Source: Ephemerocybe angulata (taxonomy: Eukaryota > Basidiomycota > Agaricomycetes > Agaricales > Psathyrellaceae). Taken from it: a DNA stretch of 64,000 bases. The DNA is taken from NCBI GenBank assembly GCA_013368325.1, contig JAACJK010000173.1, forward strand, positions 186,001-250,000, written 5' to 3'. A program made the translations under genes and the position numbers. Positions 11,626-22,296 of this stretch are shown piece after piece; positions within the stretch are counted from its first letter, which is position 1, and each line of letters starts with the position of its first letter. The notes under the pieces are model-generated. The model worked only from the letters and a program-made list of their open reading frames with translations. It searched no databases and was not told where the DNA came from.

Positions 11626-12841
11626 TTAATCGTCGAATGAGTCGTACCGAACTTGATCCCGTTTACTGAGACAGTGATGTTGTGGGCTGTGGACGAGGAC
11701 CACGCCCGTCTCTGGATTACTCGATAGCTGACCAGCAAAGGAGAGATGACCTGGTAAAAGTGTCCTCAGCGTGCAATTCTGAAATATTTGATTGACTTCT
11801 CCGCCTACCTGAGCCTGTCCGAGCAATGCGAGAGAGAATTGGGTTAGTGGAGAGTCCAGAGCAAAAGACACGATGAACAGCAGAGCGAGCGTGGAATATA
11901 GGGCAGCACTCTCGATCAAAATGCTGACGACGGAGGTATAGCTGCGGAGCGAGCTGGAATCACGTCCCAACAGCTTCTGTATCCGAATTCGGTGGATGAG
12001 AAGCCTCCCAGATATCAAGAGTGTGAGGAGAATATGGAGGGCTGCGACGACAGAGAAGTAGGCCAGTCCGAAGTTGACTTGAGAAAATAGCGACTCCTTG
12101 GGAAGTGACGCCTTGATTAGCAGGAGGATTCCCAAAGCTGGGGTTACATCGATCGGTTAGTGTTGTGATTCCCAGAAATAAAAGAGGTTAGGACGAACTG
12201 AGGGAAGCAAGATATAGAAGACCAGGGAGGATCAAAACTGTCCGGATTCTTGATTCCTCGTTATACACAACAAAGCACCTGTAAAGCTGTTGGCGAGGGA
12301 ATTTATCAACCGATCATAACACAGCCTCTCCGAGCGGGTAAGACCTACCATGAACCCGTCCGAGAGCCATGCAGTCAGAGTGAACCCAACGTTCCCTAGA
12401 GTTATGATGGGCCAGTTGTAATGGACGAACTCCCATCCCAGTGGGCCACCGGGATACATCGGATACTCCAGTCTAAGGTAAACGAGGATCCAGATACCGG
12501 AAAACGAATACATGGTCCCCACTGCAAAGATGAGGCAGACATATACGAGGTGAAGTAGCTTGGGACGGGACCGCCCCGCAGTGCCATTTTGCTTCAACGC
12601 CTTGAAGAGCGACCGGAGACATGAGGTAAAGAGCGAGAAAGCGATGCCTGTGGGTGCAAGTCAGTGTATTAAAAAGACAGGGTAAGCACAGTAGCGGGAT
12701 AGTTTACTCACCATATAGAATTAAACCGAGAACTATGCCAATGGTCTCCATAACATAATCATCGTAGATTTCAGGCGGGACGTTGGGGAGCTTGTAGATT
12801 CCCGTGTCCTTGTCTCTGCGCAGATGGTTGAGCGTGGACAT
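11626..12841 (-). CDS. Uncharacterised Agaricomycete seven-helix membrane protein
   Basis: Read on the minus strand from ATG at 12841: MSTLNHLRRDKDTGIYKLPN, then NVPPEIYDDYVMETIGIVLG. This acidic motif before the first helix is common in a large family of basidiomycete membrane proteins of unknown function. Introns near 12711-12651, 12350-12287 and 12200-12137 (gtgag, gtagg and gttcg donors) join in frame through SDGFM|LYRCFVVYNEESRIR and YLASL|ALGILLLIKASL. Roughly seven hydrophobic helices follow, then a hydrophilic tail ending KRDQVRYDSFDD. The stretch around 11770-11800 is less certain; a further short intron may be present. Receptor-like or sensor roles are sometimes proposed for such proteins, without proof. 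Confidence 0.75.
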
Positions 12842-14413
12842 TGGTTTGAGGGGCGGGTTTGAGTTTCAACGGTACTGGGTCCTCAATGTAGGCCCAAATC
12901 GCTGATAAGGGTCCGCGGAAAAAGTTCGCTAAAGATACAAAAGGAAGGACGGTCATGAGGTTTCCAGGTCCCAATCGAATACAAAGGTTGCAACGGTTGG
13001 CCCGATCGACCTTCCAAGAGCGATGATACAATTTTCAATTCTATCTAATGTCCTGACTGCGTATAATGACGACACAGCTGTTCCGTTCATGGCACTCTTG
13101 AGGAGCACATCGCATTTAAGCGCCCGATTTCTTTAACTTAGCGCTTAACTGTTGGCAATGTATTTCAAATCTTGTCGACGGACCAGAATATGCGTATGTA
13201 GAAGGAGCATACGGTCTAACACTTACAGATAGGCCTTCGCTGGCCTCTGAATTTGGTCTCCCAGCCGTGGAGTGCAAGAAGCAATTCGAGATCATCTTAA
13301 CGCGAGGCAGGCACAGGTCACACTGAAACGCAAACGGACATCATCTCAGGAAGTGGATTCAATGAGTTCAACTACCTGTTTCAAAACTCTGTAAATTGAT
13401 TCTTGCTTCAAAGATAGTCTTTAAGCCAGCTTTAAGCCCTACAATTGTGGATATAGTGCAATGTTCAATGAGAAGTTGATGCAAGATCGATGTGAAGAGG
13501 CATTGGTGTTCGAGTCCCACGATACGCAGGGCCGATCAACGTCCTGGGTTCTGAAGGCTGAAGATAGCTGATTATAATCTAACATCCGAGAAGGAAGCTC
13601 CGCGATGGATATATTGTGTTCTCCTACACGAAGAGAGGCTTTAGATCCTGTGGGCTGTCATTGTTATCGAAGAGACCTTCCAGACGCTCATCAACCTGCT
13701 ACATTACAATTAATTCCATCTCCCCGACAGGCTACTTTCTACCCCCAGCGGTCATTCAACTCATTCTTCATGAAATTTCTCTATCTCTCCTTTTCTCTCA
13801 GGGGAATACTCATGCCAATAGTTCACCAATACGCTGGCGCCATATTTGGAAAGTACTCTCGTACGATTCACGGGCAAACAGCAGGTGTAACTGAAGCCTC
13901 CGGTCGGCGGTTTGTTTCTGAAAAGCTTTATATACGTGCCATGTCACGAAACCCTTGCTACGTGGATACTACCCATAGTCATCCTACAAGAAACAAAAGA
14001 AAAGCCTTCGGAGACTTTGCGGAGACTTGCGAATTTCAGAATCGGACATCAATTGCGTTTGGTTATCAGCATTGGTTTGTCGATATTCTTGTCTCTCCAT
14101 TACATGCCCCTATCGTTTCGAATACCCACCTAGGTGTAGTTACGCATGTCGAAGCTCGCACCCCCAAGTTTTTCAGCGCTAACTAAGTAATTTGACTTGC
14201 CAAATTCGTGGCTATGAAGCTTACGAAAGCGAATTGATATCGAATCACATGATCTTGAGTTGCCAGCTTGGCCGCTCTTGGCCGCCGCTTGAACCTTTTC
14301 CTCAACCACCAGCTCCTTTCCTTCATTTCTCGTCGGTCATTGAAAAATCGATATCAAAGTAATGTTCTTGGTACCAATTTCCATGAACGAAGACGTTAAC
14401 GGGCGATAGAAAC
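12842..14413. other. Intergenic region; weak coding traces only
   Basis: A 193-codon plus-strand frame at 13605-14186 has no recognisable motif and overlaps another open frame, so I do not call it. A paired motif (TTAAGCGCCC at 13116-13125 and GCGCTTAA at 13141-13148) lies upstream of the 7-helix gene. Confidence 0.5.
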
Positions 14414-15346
14414 ATGGCACCGGCGGTCTACGATGGAACAACAAGTTCGCTTTCAGAAGCGAGCGCTCAGGCACTTCTCCAGAGTTTCTCCATGATCATT
14501 GTATCAGAAATCGGCGACAAGACATTCCTCATCGCTGCAATCCTAGCAATGCGACACCCGCGGCTCATCGTCTTCGCTGGCGCCTTCGGTTCGCTCGTCG
14601 TCATGTCCATGCTCTCCGCAGCGATGGGCCACCTCCTCCCAACTCTCATCCCACGGCGCTGGACGCAGGTCGCCGCGTCCATCCTCTTCCTCGTGTTTGG
14701 GACGAAAATGCTGCTCGAGGCGCGGGCAATGAAGGCTGGAAACGAGAAGATTCAGGAGGAGATGAAGGAGGCGCAGGAGGAGATCGAGGACGACGAGGCG
14801 GAGCATGAGGGCGCAGATGATGTGCCGCTGGAGGAGATGGAGGCGGGACATAGTCCGACCGTTCAGAAAACGACGAGCAAGAGCAAACCCAAGACGTCTT
14901 TCAGAGATGGCGCACGGAATTTCTGCAGTCTGCTTCTGGGCCCGGTGTTCGTGCAGGCGTTCATCCTTACGTTCCTCGGCGAGTGGGGCGATAGAAGTCA
15001 GATTGCGACGATTGCACTGGGTGCTGCGCATGTGAGTGGCGGTATTTTCTTGTAGTTTCGTCGCTGACATGGTCGTAGAACGTCTACCTCGTCACCATCG
15101 GGACCGTCGTCGGGCATGGTTGTTGTACGGCTCTCGCTGTCATCGGAGGACGCTACGTATCGACGAAAATCTCGGTGAAGCATGGTGAGTCTCCCATTTA
15201 CCCCGAGTCGGGCGCTCGGTCTTCACAATGCTGACTCCTCCGCAGTTACCCTGGGTGGTGCCATTCTATTCCTCATCTTCGGCATCGTCTACCTCTATGA
15301 AGCCTACATGATGGGCGCCGACATGGAAATGTCCATCCCCACATAA
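14414..15346 (+). CDS. GDT1: Gdt1/TMEM165-type cation:proton exchanger
   Basis: This is a member of the UPF0016 (CaCA2) family, which moves Ca2+ and Mn2+ into the Golgi in exchange for protons and so supports glycosylation. Both signature motifs are present: SEIGDKTFLIAAILAMRH near residue 35 and GEWGDRSQIATIALGAAH near residue 200, each with the conserved E-x-G-D-[KR]-[ST] core. Six helices are visible, three before and three after a long charged central loop rich in Glu and Asp (QEEMKEAQEEIEDDEAEHE). Introns at 15032-15078 and 15185-15245 have good GT-AG ends. The stop is TAA at 15344-15346. The length of about 275 residues is normal for fungal Gdt1. Confidence 0.95.
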
Positions 15347-15479
15347 CACACTCATTCGTTCACGGACACTTTATTGTAATGTACTCTCCTATTTGTAATA
15401 CGGGAGGCGGGCATGTATTTATTTAATCGCTCGTTCCTTGATACCCACCACCATAGAGCTTAGATTTCAGCCGTCATCG

Positions 15480-15960
15480 AGCAAAGGGTTTCGAGAGCCG
15501 TCACGGTGATTCCTATCAGGGGGCTCGTGTGTAGACGCCCATATTAAGCACCTTCGTGTGACGCCCAGGTTGAGCGACCTGCTCGGTGACTGAGCGACGC
15601 CTCGGTGAGTGACGCTGTGATGCCCGATCAGACGCTCCCTCAGTCGCAGTTTGCTGCTTTGGCGCCTGATCAAGCGCCCTCCACTGTCCATGGCATTGTG
15701 ACGCCCAGGTCGAAGGTCTTCCTCTGAAACCCCAAGTACCTTCCTTGGTGATTGATGCTACTTCAGCTCCCTCAGTAACGCCTGATCGAGCGCCTGCTTC
15801 AGTGAGTGTCCGGCCTATTACTCCTCCAAAACGCCAGACCTGCCTCCCGAGTGGGGTAATCCGAGCTCGCGACGTTCTCAATGTGGAATTCCGAGGCCAG
15901 ACGTCCGCAAAGAGGCATATATCCCCTTGCTCAAGCACCTGGGCGGATATCTGACTGCCG
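15480..15960 (+). other. Degenerate coding-like stretch with P-D-[QR] repeats
   Basis: The DNA repeats variants of TGACGCCCAGGT, CTCCCTCAG and CGCCTGATC(A/G)AGCGCC. Translated with frame changes it gives proline-rich text such as APDQAPSTV and SVTPDRAPASVSVRPITPP. No single frame stays open, so it looks like the worn remains of a low-complexity gene or repeat, not an active gene. It fills the gap between the Gdt1-type gene and the first UstYa-type gene. Confidence 0.35.
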
Positions 15961-16100
15961 GTTCTCAATCTTCTCTGAGAAATGATCCGATATCTATATT
16001 CTGGCGCTTCCTTTGGGACACATGATGACTGGAATACGACCTGGTGGATGTAGACCGGCGGTCCTCTCAGCGGGAGACAACAGCTCAACGTTCCGCTCAG

Positions 16101-16822
16101 ATGAGTAGCACCACAAAGATGTCCTTGTACTCCGACTACCGTCGACCAATGGCGTTGCTTTGGCTCCTAAGCATCGCCTTCACCCTTCTCAACAGTTTCC
16201 GTGCTAGCAGGCGGAGATATGGGACTTCGAAAGGTGCATTCGAATACTAGTCCAACACCGTAACCTAACCCCGCGCTCAGAACCCACATACTCGTATGTT
16301 GCCGACGACTTTCCTCAGTATCTACCACTTGGGTCCGCGTTCGACAACCTGGCCGAGATGGTTCTGGAAGAATCGCCCCATTTTGCAACTACGGCTAACA
16401 CGACGAAGAACTGGAGAGACAGTATACCACCCAGTCTTGGCTATGTGCGCCTCGGTACCCCGCATCGACTATTCACGATATCAACGTACCACCAGCAGCA
16501 CTGTCTATACCAAATAGCCCTGATGCTTGCCGACCTGGACCCCAACTCCGAGCAGCGCCATTCACGCCCACGAGTACCACCCGGACATGGGGGGCACCTT
16601 CAGCATTGCCTCAATTATCTCAGGCAGAACATATTGTGCAGCGCAGATACGACTATTGAGTCTGGTGATTGGATGTGTAGAGACCGCATCTTTGCGGTGG
16701 AACCTCCGAGAGTGTGTAAAAATTGGACATTGGTGTTTGACTTTGTCGACAATAATTATAGGGAATGGGTCAGGGGGACGAAGACCTCAGAACGGGTCAT
16801 TGAAGGAGGGACAGTCGTCTGA
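16101..16822 (+). CDS. UstYa-type DUF3328 oxidase-like protein (both HxxHC motifs intact)
   Basis: Two exons, 16101-16233 and 16281-16822, give about 224 residues. After a short cytosolic N-terminus there is one membrane anchor (MALLWLLSIAFTLLNSF). The rest is a lumenal domain with ADDFPQYLPLG, a first HxxHC motif (YHQQHCLYQIAL) and a second one (GHLQHCLNYLRQNILC), followed by a WMCRDR cysteine and a C-terminal VFDFVDNNYREWV. UstYa-family proteins in ascomycetes catalyse oxidative cyclisation and related steps on ribosomal peptides and other metabolites; basidiomycetes carry many of unknown role. Both motifs are complete, so an active protein is plausible. A shifted frame around 16530-16600 also looks family-like (AIHAHEYHPDMGG), so a small sequence or splicing error there is possible. 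Confidence 0.85.
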
Positions 16823-17550
16823 GGTTGTTTCCGCACAAGCTTAAAATACAGACATTGTCGACAATCGAATTCTCCCCACAAGCAATGGACTGTGCGTCCT
16901 GAGTAAAGACATAAACTGGGCGAAAGACTAGAGGAAGCCTATCGAACTGTCGCACAGCGGGTAATTTCCATCAACTTGAAGCGATACGCGTGCAAGAGGC
17001 AAGTTGGTGAAGCTTCTGACTCGGCCTTCTTCGGCTTCTCCCAGCGAATATTCGTCTCTTCCTTCTTCTATCGCCGATTGCCAGGGTTGTATTAAGGCTT
17101 TCAAGCGCTGGCCCCACAGACCTGTCTGACTGAATGCGAAGAAGGAAGGGTTTTGCAAATTTCGATCTTCATGGCCTCTCCAAATCAAAGATGCTGATGT
17201 ACGCGGAGAACTCCAGACTGCTTTACTTCTGGCACGCGGTCGATCCCGTTAGCTATGGAAGATGAAGCGAGATACTAGTCATCTGGAGCAAGTTTGGAGA
17301 ACATTGGGGAGAGGGTTCACTGATAATCTATCAAACCTTGGTGAGCAAGATATAGGACTCTTAAGACCATGGGAGCATCACCCATACTCACCCTTTACCG
17401 TAAGATGAAACCATTATTTCTTGCTACGCGTTGGGCTATTCCCCTCTTTCTCACCTCAAAGGTACGCCATACCGCCTTCTTTGATGCCGACTGACCCAAC
17501 TGAGTCGGTAGGGGTCCTGTCGGGAAGCCACTCGATACATCGACTCCGTC
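16823..17550. other. Intergenic region, possible missing first exon of the next gene
   Basis: No supported gene. The following hydrolase lacks a clear ATG in frame, so its start exon may lie here (an ATG at 17484 is in another frame and would need an intron). Confidence 0.4.
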
Positions 17551-18557
17551 TTGGGAAGCCTTCTGGACACTGTCCCACCCGAACCTACGAAGGAGGGAAC
17601 TGTCCCATTCATAGTTAACGGGGAGGAGTTCCAGACTTACTACCAGGTTCACGGAGACCTCGCGGATGGCTCTCTATCTCCCCTCATCGCAGTACATGGC
17701 GGGCCAGGACTCACGCACGACTATCTCGGCCCAATCGCCGACATCTCAAAGTCTAATCCCCTCCAGCCCGTCATATTCTACGACCAACTGGGCAACGGCA
17801 AGTCCTCTCGACTGGTTGGGAAGCCCATCACCTTCTTCTCTGTCCAGCTCTATGTTGACGAGCTCGCCAACTTGTCAATAAACTGAACCTCTCTACGTAC
17901 CACCTCCTCGGGCACAGCTGGGGTGGTCCGCTCGTTGCGGAGTTTGAGGTGCAGTTTCAGCTACCCGGCTTGAAGAGCCTCATCATCACCAACTCTCTAT
18001 TCTCCATGGAACTCACTAGTCAAAGTTTCAATGAGCGAATTGACACACTCGACAACCCCGACCAAATTCGTGAAGATATGGGAAAGATGAAGACAGACGT
18101 TGAAGCGTACAGAGCTGCTATGATGGCTTTCTACAGCCGGTACGCTCTTCGGTTTGTCAAGGAGGATCCCATTCCGAAGGAACTGCGCATCCTCGATACC
18201 ATGATTGGAGATGAAGAGACGGGAGAGGGTGGAGACCCAACCGTTAGCGATGCTATGTGCGTGTCTGGTGTCGTAGTGTGCGATCCTTTCTCAACGACAT
18301 TGACAATACTTGCGTACAGGGGGCCTCTAACAGCGAACTGGACGATTATTGGCCGAATCCATTTGATACGAGTTCCACTGTTCCTAATCACTGGAAAGGA
18401 GGACATGGTCCAGAGCTACGTTTCCGAGCCGTATTTCTGGGGCGTGCCGGGGAAAGTCAAATGGGTTGAGTTCCAGAAGTCGAGCCACGTTCCTTTCTGG
18501 GAGGAGCGAGAGAAGTTTATGCAGCTGGTGGGGGAGTGGATTCGCAGCGTCGACTGA
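17551..18557 (+). pseudogene. Proline-iminopeptidase-like alpha/beta hydrolase with a one-base frameshift
   Basis: This is an alpha/beta-hydrolase of the proline iminopeptidase group (peptidase family S33), which removes N-terminal proline or hydrolyses small amides. Visible parts are the oxyanion motif VHGGPGLTHDYL, FYDQLGNGKSSRL, the nucleophile elbow GHSWGGPL, a cap region, an intron from about 18256 to 18319, LFLITGKEDMV (acidic triad residue) and SSHVPFWEERE (triad His). The frame breaks at about 17871: DELANL is followed by a stop in frame 1, while NKLNLSTYHLLGHSWGG continues in frame 3, as if one base were missing. All catalytic residues survive. So this is either a young pseudogene or a sequencing or assembly error. 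The initiator codon is not resolved. Its place between two UstYa-type genes is noted. Confidence 0.8.
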
Positions 18558-19445
18558 GTACAGTATACCATATTCTATGTGACCACCCTTCAAATTCGAA
18601 GTGCCGAAGAGCGAATTCGGCACACGTTTTTGGTCTCAGTCTCAGGAAATAACTGAGCCCGCATGAACGGCAGCCAATCGGCAGGCCGCCGGTGTTTCAA
18701 TTTTCCCAAAACAGCCGAGAGCCCGCCGACGGCGGCGGTTTTGACGCGTTCTAACACTTGTCTCGACCACCACCAGCTAGAGCACCTCGAGCCTCGGGAT
18801 GAACGCTGGGGGATGTACTTAAGAAGGTGAGTAAATCTGAGTAGATTTAGATTCGATTTGAAGGGGTAAGTATGGCAATTTGGAGGAATGTTTAGGTGGA
18901 GGCGCTCGTGAAAAACAGGGGAAACGACACGGTACGCAGCACATATCGATCTATATCGATCTACTGACCTTCATTTATCCCTTGATCTTTATTTGAGGCA
19001 ACTGCGCAAAGTACCCTCCTCGTAACGATAGACCAAAGTTAGTCAGGATGCGCCTCTTTTGATTCTTCCGCCGCATATCCGTCAGTAGTACTCGCGTCGG
19101 CCGGAAAAAAACTGGGAACTCTCCTGGGCGCATCCATTCTCTGGCATGTTCATCACCTCTAACCTCTTGGCAACTCTTAGACTTCCGATCTCCTACTTGT
19201 GACTCCTATCCAGACTCGTTCTGCCCTCATGCTTCAACGCACCCTCGTCCCCCCTGCCTTACTGGAGGCTGTCGGCGACCAACGGCTCCTCCCCTTGTTG
19301 CTGACTGCCAGGCTGGGTCCCCTATGCCGAAGTTACCTCACGGTGCTGCGAAAGCGCTCGAGGATCCATGTTTCTTTGCTCAGTGAACGATATTGCCGTT
19401 CAGCAAATTTTTTGGGTCATACATAACAGTTCCACCATCGCTAAG
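18558..19445. other. Intergenic region with a small hairpin
   Basis: No gene. Just after the hydrolase a stem-loop GTGCCGAA...TTCGGCAC lies at 18601-18623 (8-bp stem, 7-nt loop). A short ATCGATCTAT duplication sits near 18945. Neither has a clear role. Confidence 0.45.
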
Positions 19446-20116
19446 CTATACCCCTCTCTGCTTTATATCCCATTCCTTGTATACAGCACCCCAATCGTAG
19501 CAGTGGTATTGACTTTTGGTCAAGTCGACGATGGCAGGAGGAGTGGCAGCACGTACAGACTCCAAAGCGGTATGGGAATGGCACTGGGACATTTGTCGCA
19601 GGTAATTCATGCAATGCTGCACGACACCCCATCGACTTCCTTGATGGCAATATTTTGGTCGATCTTCATACTCTTCCCACTCGTCCGAAATCGCGGTGAG
19701 CTCTTCCCGCACTACGTCGAGGCATCCTAGCTGGTGAAACATGGACAAAGTGACCAGTTTTTCACCCCCGTCAGGAGTCGTTACCAGGTCCGTTCCTTTG
19801 TTCCCTGGAGTTAGAGACGTCCAGTCACTTCTACTGAGGATCCCATAGCGCCGCGTATTCTCCGGATACATCAAGACACTTGTATTGGAAATAGCATCAA
19901 GACCGAAATTTCTCGACTTTCTCTCTACTCCATATCAGTTTAGATAGCTCATGGGATGCTATAGAGCGGCTCACCGAGAAGAAAGGGGCCGGGGACATTC
20001 ACAGTGACGGGGATTGGAAGATAGAATAGGCGAACGTTGACAGCGAGAAGTCCGCACAGGCCGATCAGGGATTTCCAAAAACTCGCTGCATCAAAGAGCG
20101 TAAGAAAGCGACCCAT
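19446..20116 (-). CDS. UstYa-like DUF3328 protein with altered HxxHC motifs
   Basis: On the minus strand ATG at 20116 opens MGRFLTLFDAASFWK and a membrane anchor (LIGLCGLLAVNVRLFYLPI). After an intron near 19972-19921 the lumenal domain has MYPENTRRYGI, MFHQLGCLDVVREEL, and GVVQHCMNYLRQMSQC, ending KEWDIKQRGV. This is the basidiomycete branch of the UstYa/DUF3328 family. In both places one His of the HxxHC motif is replaced (HQLGC and VVQHC). The first exon-exon junction could not be placed in a clean phase, so the exact splice or a small indel there is unresolved. The protein may be a non-catalytic partner or a diverged enzyme. Confidence 0.7.
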
Positions 20117-20486
20117 TGACCTATCCTAGTGGTGCTGGGGATAGAGATATTGGGCCGGCCCCTTCCTACCCATATTCCATTAAGTAGCGGGCATTCCACG
20201 GCCCCTCTGCTTCTTTGGCCCTGATGGTTCTGGAACTGGAGAAGTGCGACCGCTTCTACTGATATCCCGCGTTCCCAGGTGTCCTTTTGTTGCGACTGTG
20301 ATAGAACAAATCGACAGTGTGCATCACCAGGAGAATTCGGCTCACCTTGATGGTAGAAGCAGCTTTCCTACCTTCTCCATATCAAGCACACGGTGAAACT
20401 GGAGCGCACCCTTTCTGCGATTAGCATTGGACAGAATCAGCTGTTATGTTCTGCGGGCCTTGTGCGTTTACAAGGAGGATCAGACT
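20117..20486. other. Intergenic region upstream of the split secreted-peptide gene
   Basis: Nothing coding is recognised; it ends at a TATA-like box. Confidence 0.4.
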
Positions 20487-20494
20487 TATAAAAG
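20487..20494 (+). promoter_or_regulatory. TATA-like box
   Basis: TATAAAAG lies 50 bp before the ATG of the secreted-peptide gene at 20544. The spacing suits a fungal core promoter. Confidence 0.45.
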
Positions 20495-20660
20495 CAAACG
20501 CAGCTCTCAAGCCAAAATCTCAGGTCCCTGGAACAAATCAATTATGCACTTTCGCCATACAGTGTATATTCATATCCTCCTTACGTTCCTCTCCCTCTGT
20601 CTTGTCAAAGGGGCTCCTTATGTCTTCGAACCACCAGCATCGCTAGATGACGGCGATCCA

Positions 20661-22162
20661 CATCAGGAAAAGGCCTGACGCGTGGGGACCGTGGGGACCG
20701 TGGCAGGCGCGTCTGATCGTGGAGGGAACACCGCCACGCCTGCCCACGCCATCACACGCGCGGCGATCACACCACGGCGTCCACACCTCCACGGACCTGA
20801 GCTCTCGAAAATGGCCTACTACTGTACTTGTAACGTGGACTCCCATATTCTTGAACTGATAGGGGTATACATAGGCCCTGGGCATTCTATAATGGTAACT
20901 TTTTGGGCAACCACAGTGAATCTAGTTAGCAACACTTGAGAAATATGTCTGGTTTGTGCATTGCTCACGCGCAATCCATTCCGGCTCTTGACCATTGACT
21001 AATATAAATACACGCTGACTTAGAAGAGTGGTGTAATTTGTACTAGGGAAAGCACTCCGACGGGGTCAGCAAACATGGGGAGGCACGATTGTGAACGCCC
21101 AAGTCCGTTCGAACTCCGATTGATGATCCGCGCACACGTGACGCTATGTATCAAATTTTCAGGGTGCGCGCGGACATTCCTCAACCATCATCATCGTCTC
21201 TCCTCAGGCCTTCCCCCACCCTCCTCCCCCTCTAACTCTTATAGTCGGACCACCAGATTGCTCGTGTCATGTTCTATGTGCGTTCCGTATTTCTTCTCCT
21301 TATACCACTCCTCAGCCGACCCATTCCAGCACCCTGTCCAAGACGTCCTTGCGCCTTTGAGCTTAGGGTGATCCCATGGGATGGTATGTTATCCACACAT
21401 TTAAAGCCATCCTCCGCTAATTCTCTGCCTTTACAGCCTCGACAACGCGCAGCATGACAGCCACGAACCTCTCTACCCTCGCCAGATACCGACGCTATCC
21501 GGCTATTAGCATCGCCCCAAGGTCAGTGCTCTTTTTACGCCCCTTGACTATCTTCTTACGTCTTCCTTACTCCCAGTGTCTTGCAACTTCTCGGGCTCTC
21601 TATTTCGCCTCGCCCGTTCCCCTGTGTCCTATCGTTTCGTCTGTGTCTGGACCCGGTATGTCGATTATCAGCCGTAGAGATTGATTGCCTTTCTGACTCA
21701 ATGTTCCTTCGTAGTACCCCTGAACTATGGTCGGCAAATCCGCGATCCGAGCGACTGTCCACCTGTACTATTCGGCGTCAACACTCGCAAGAAGGTGGTT
21801 AGGTTCGCAGTTGTATAGTGTACATTAGAATACTTTGATCTATGACTGTATGTAGTAGTTAGGATCTAAATATAACAAATTTGCCCTGCCATCCATGAAA
21901 TGTGAGCGTATTCCGAGAGCAAAATGAATTGTGAATTGGCGTGGGCGACCGTGGAAGGTGTGGTGGGTAGCGTGGAAGGCGTGGTGAGCGCCGTGAGGGC
22001 ACCGTGGAGGAGCGTGGAGGGCGTGGTCCACGCCGCCCACGGCGTAGCGTGACGCCACGTTCCATCGTGATCAGACGCTAATACCTTATGGGCCCACGGT
22101 GATCGTGGACGCGTGATGGCCGTGACCCACGGCCCCCACGCGTCTGGCCTTTTCCTGATGCA
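20661..22162. mobile_element. 1.5 kb non-autonomous DNA transposon with about 35-bp inverted ends
   Basis: The left end at 20661 (CATCAGGAAAAGGCC, then GACGCGTGGGG) is matched in reverse complement at 22126-22160, about 33 of 35 positions identical. GGCGATCCA at 20652-20660 and GGCGACCCA at 22163-22171 flank it and differ at one base, which looks like a 9-bp target duplication, as in Mutator-like elements. The interior has no transposase frame. The right subterminal part (about 21940-22060) is packed with GCGTGGA/GCGTGGT motifs, as expected for transposase-binding repeats. Superfamily assignment is inference; a P-like or hAT element is less likely on duplication length. Confidence 0.75.
21940..22060. 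repeat. Subterminal GCGTGG-type repeat array
   Basis: Variants of CGTGGA(A/G)GGCGTGGT recur at roughly 12-20 bp intervals near the right end of the 1.5 kb element. The left end has related CCACGCC/CACGG motifs between about 20735 and 20800. Such arrays usually bind the transposase. Confidence 0.55.
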
Positions 22163-22296
22163 GGCGACCCAGATGTTCTAGTGTGCTTCCGAGGGGAACA
22201 CCATGATAATCCTGACGGAGCTAAGCCACCGGGTACCTCTCTTACTTGACCTCTTTCGCAGTTACTAACATGCACACAGTTTATTGTGACTTCTGA

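Larger units (their letters stand above)
20544..22296 (+). pseudogene. Small secreted peptide gene split by a transposable element
   Basis: Exon 1 (20544-20660) encodes 39 residues: a signal peptide (MHFRHTVYIHILLTFLSLCL, then VKG) and the start of the mature part, APYVFEPPASLDDGDP. A 1.5 kb element with inverted ends begins exactly there. Reading directly past it runs into a stop inside the element. Immediately after the element the same frame resumes at 22172 with DVLVCFRGEHHDNPDGAKPP. Then comes an intron (22233-22279) with a textbook CTAAC branch site, and a last exon ending VYCDF-stop at 22296. Without the insertion the product would be about 64 residues with two cysteines after the signal. 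No family is recognised. The gene is probably inactive in this allele. Confidence 0.6.

Noticed and set aside
13500..13540. tRNA-like GTTCGAGTCC sequence
   Set aside because: The flanking bases do not form a five-pair T stem, and no acceptor or anticodon arms are found at the right distance.
13605..14186. 193-codon open frame on the plus strand
   Set aside because: No motif, overlapping frames of similar length, no intron signals; likely chance.
17484..17618. ATG at 17484 as the hydrolase start
   Set aside because: It is in a different frame from the hydrolase and no clean intron joins it in phase.
17860..17880. Programmed ribosomal frameshift in the hydrolase
   Set aside because: No slippery heptamer or downstream structure is evident; a base deletion or sequence error is simpler.
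20544..22296. The 1.5 kb element acting as an intron of the secreted-peptide gene
   Set aside because: A usable acceptor-like TGATGCAG exists at the right end, but no GT donor precedes the in-frame stop at the left end.
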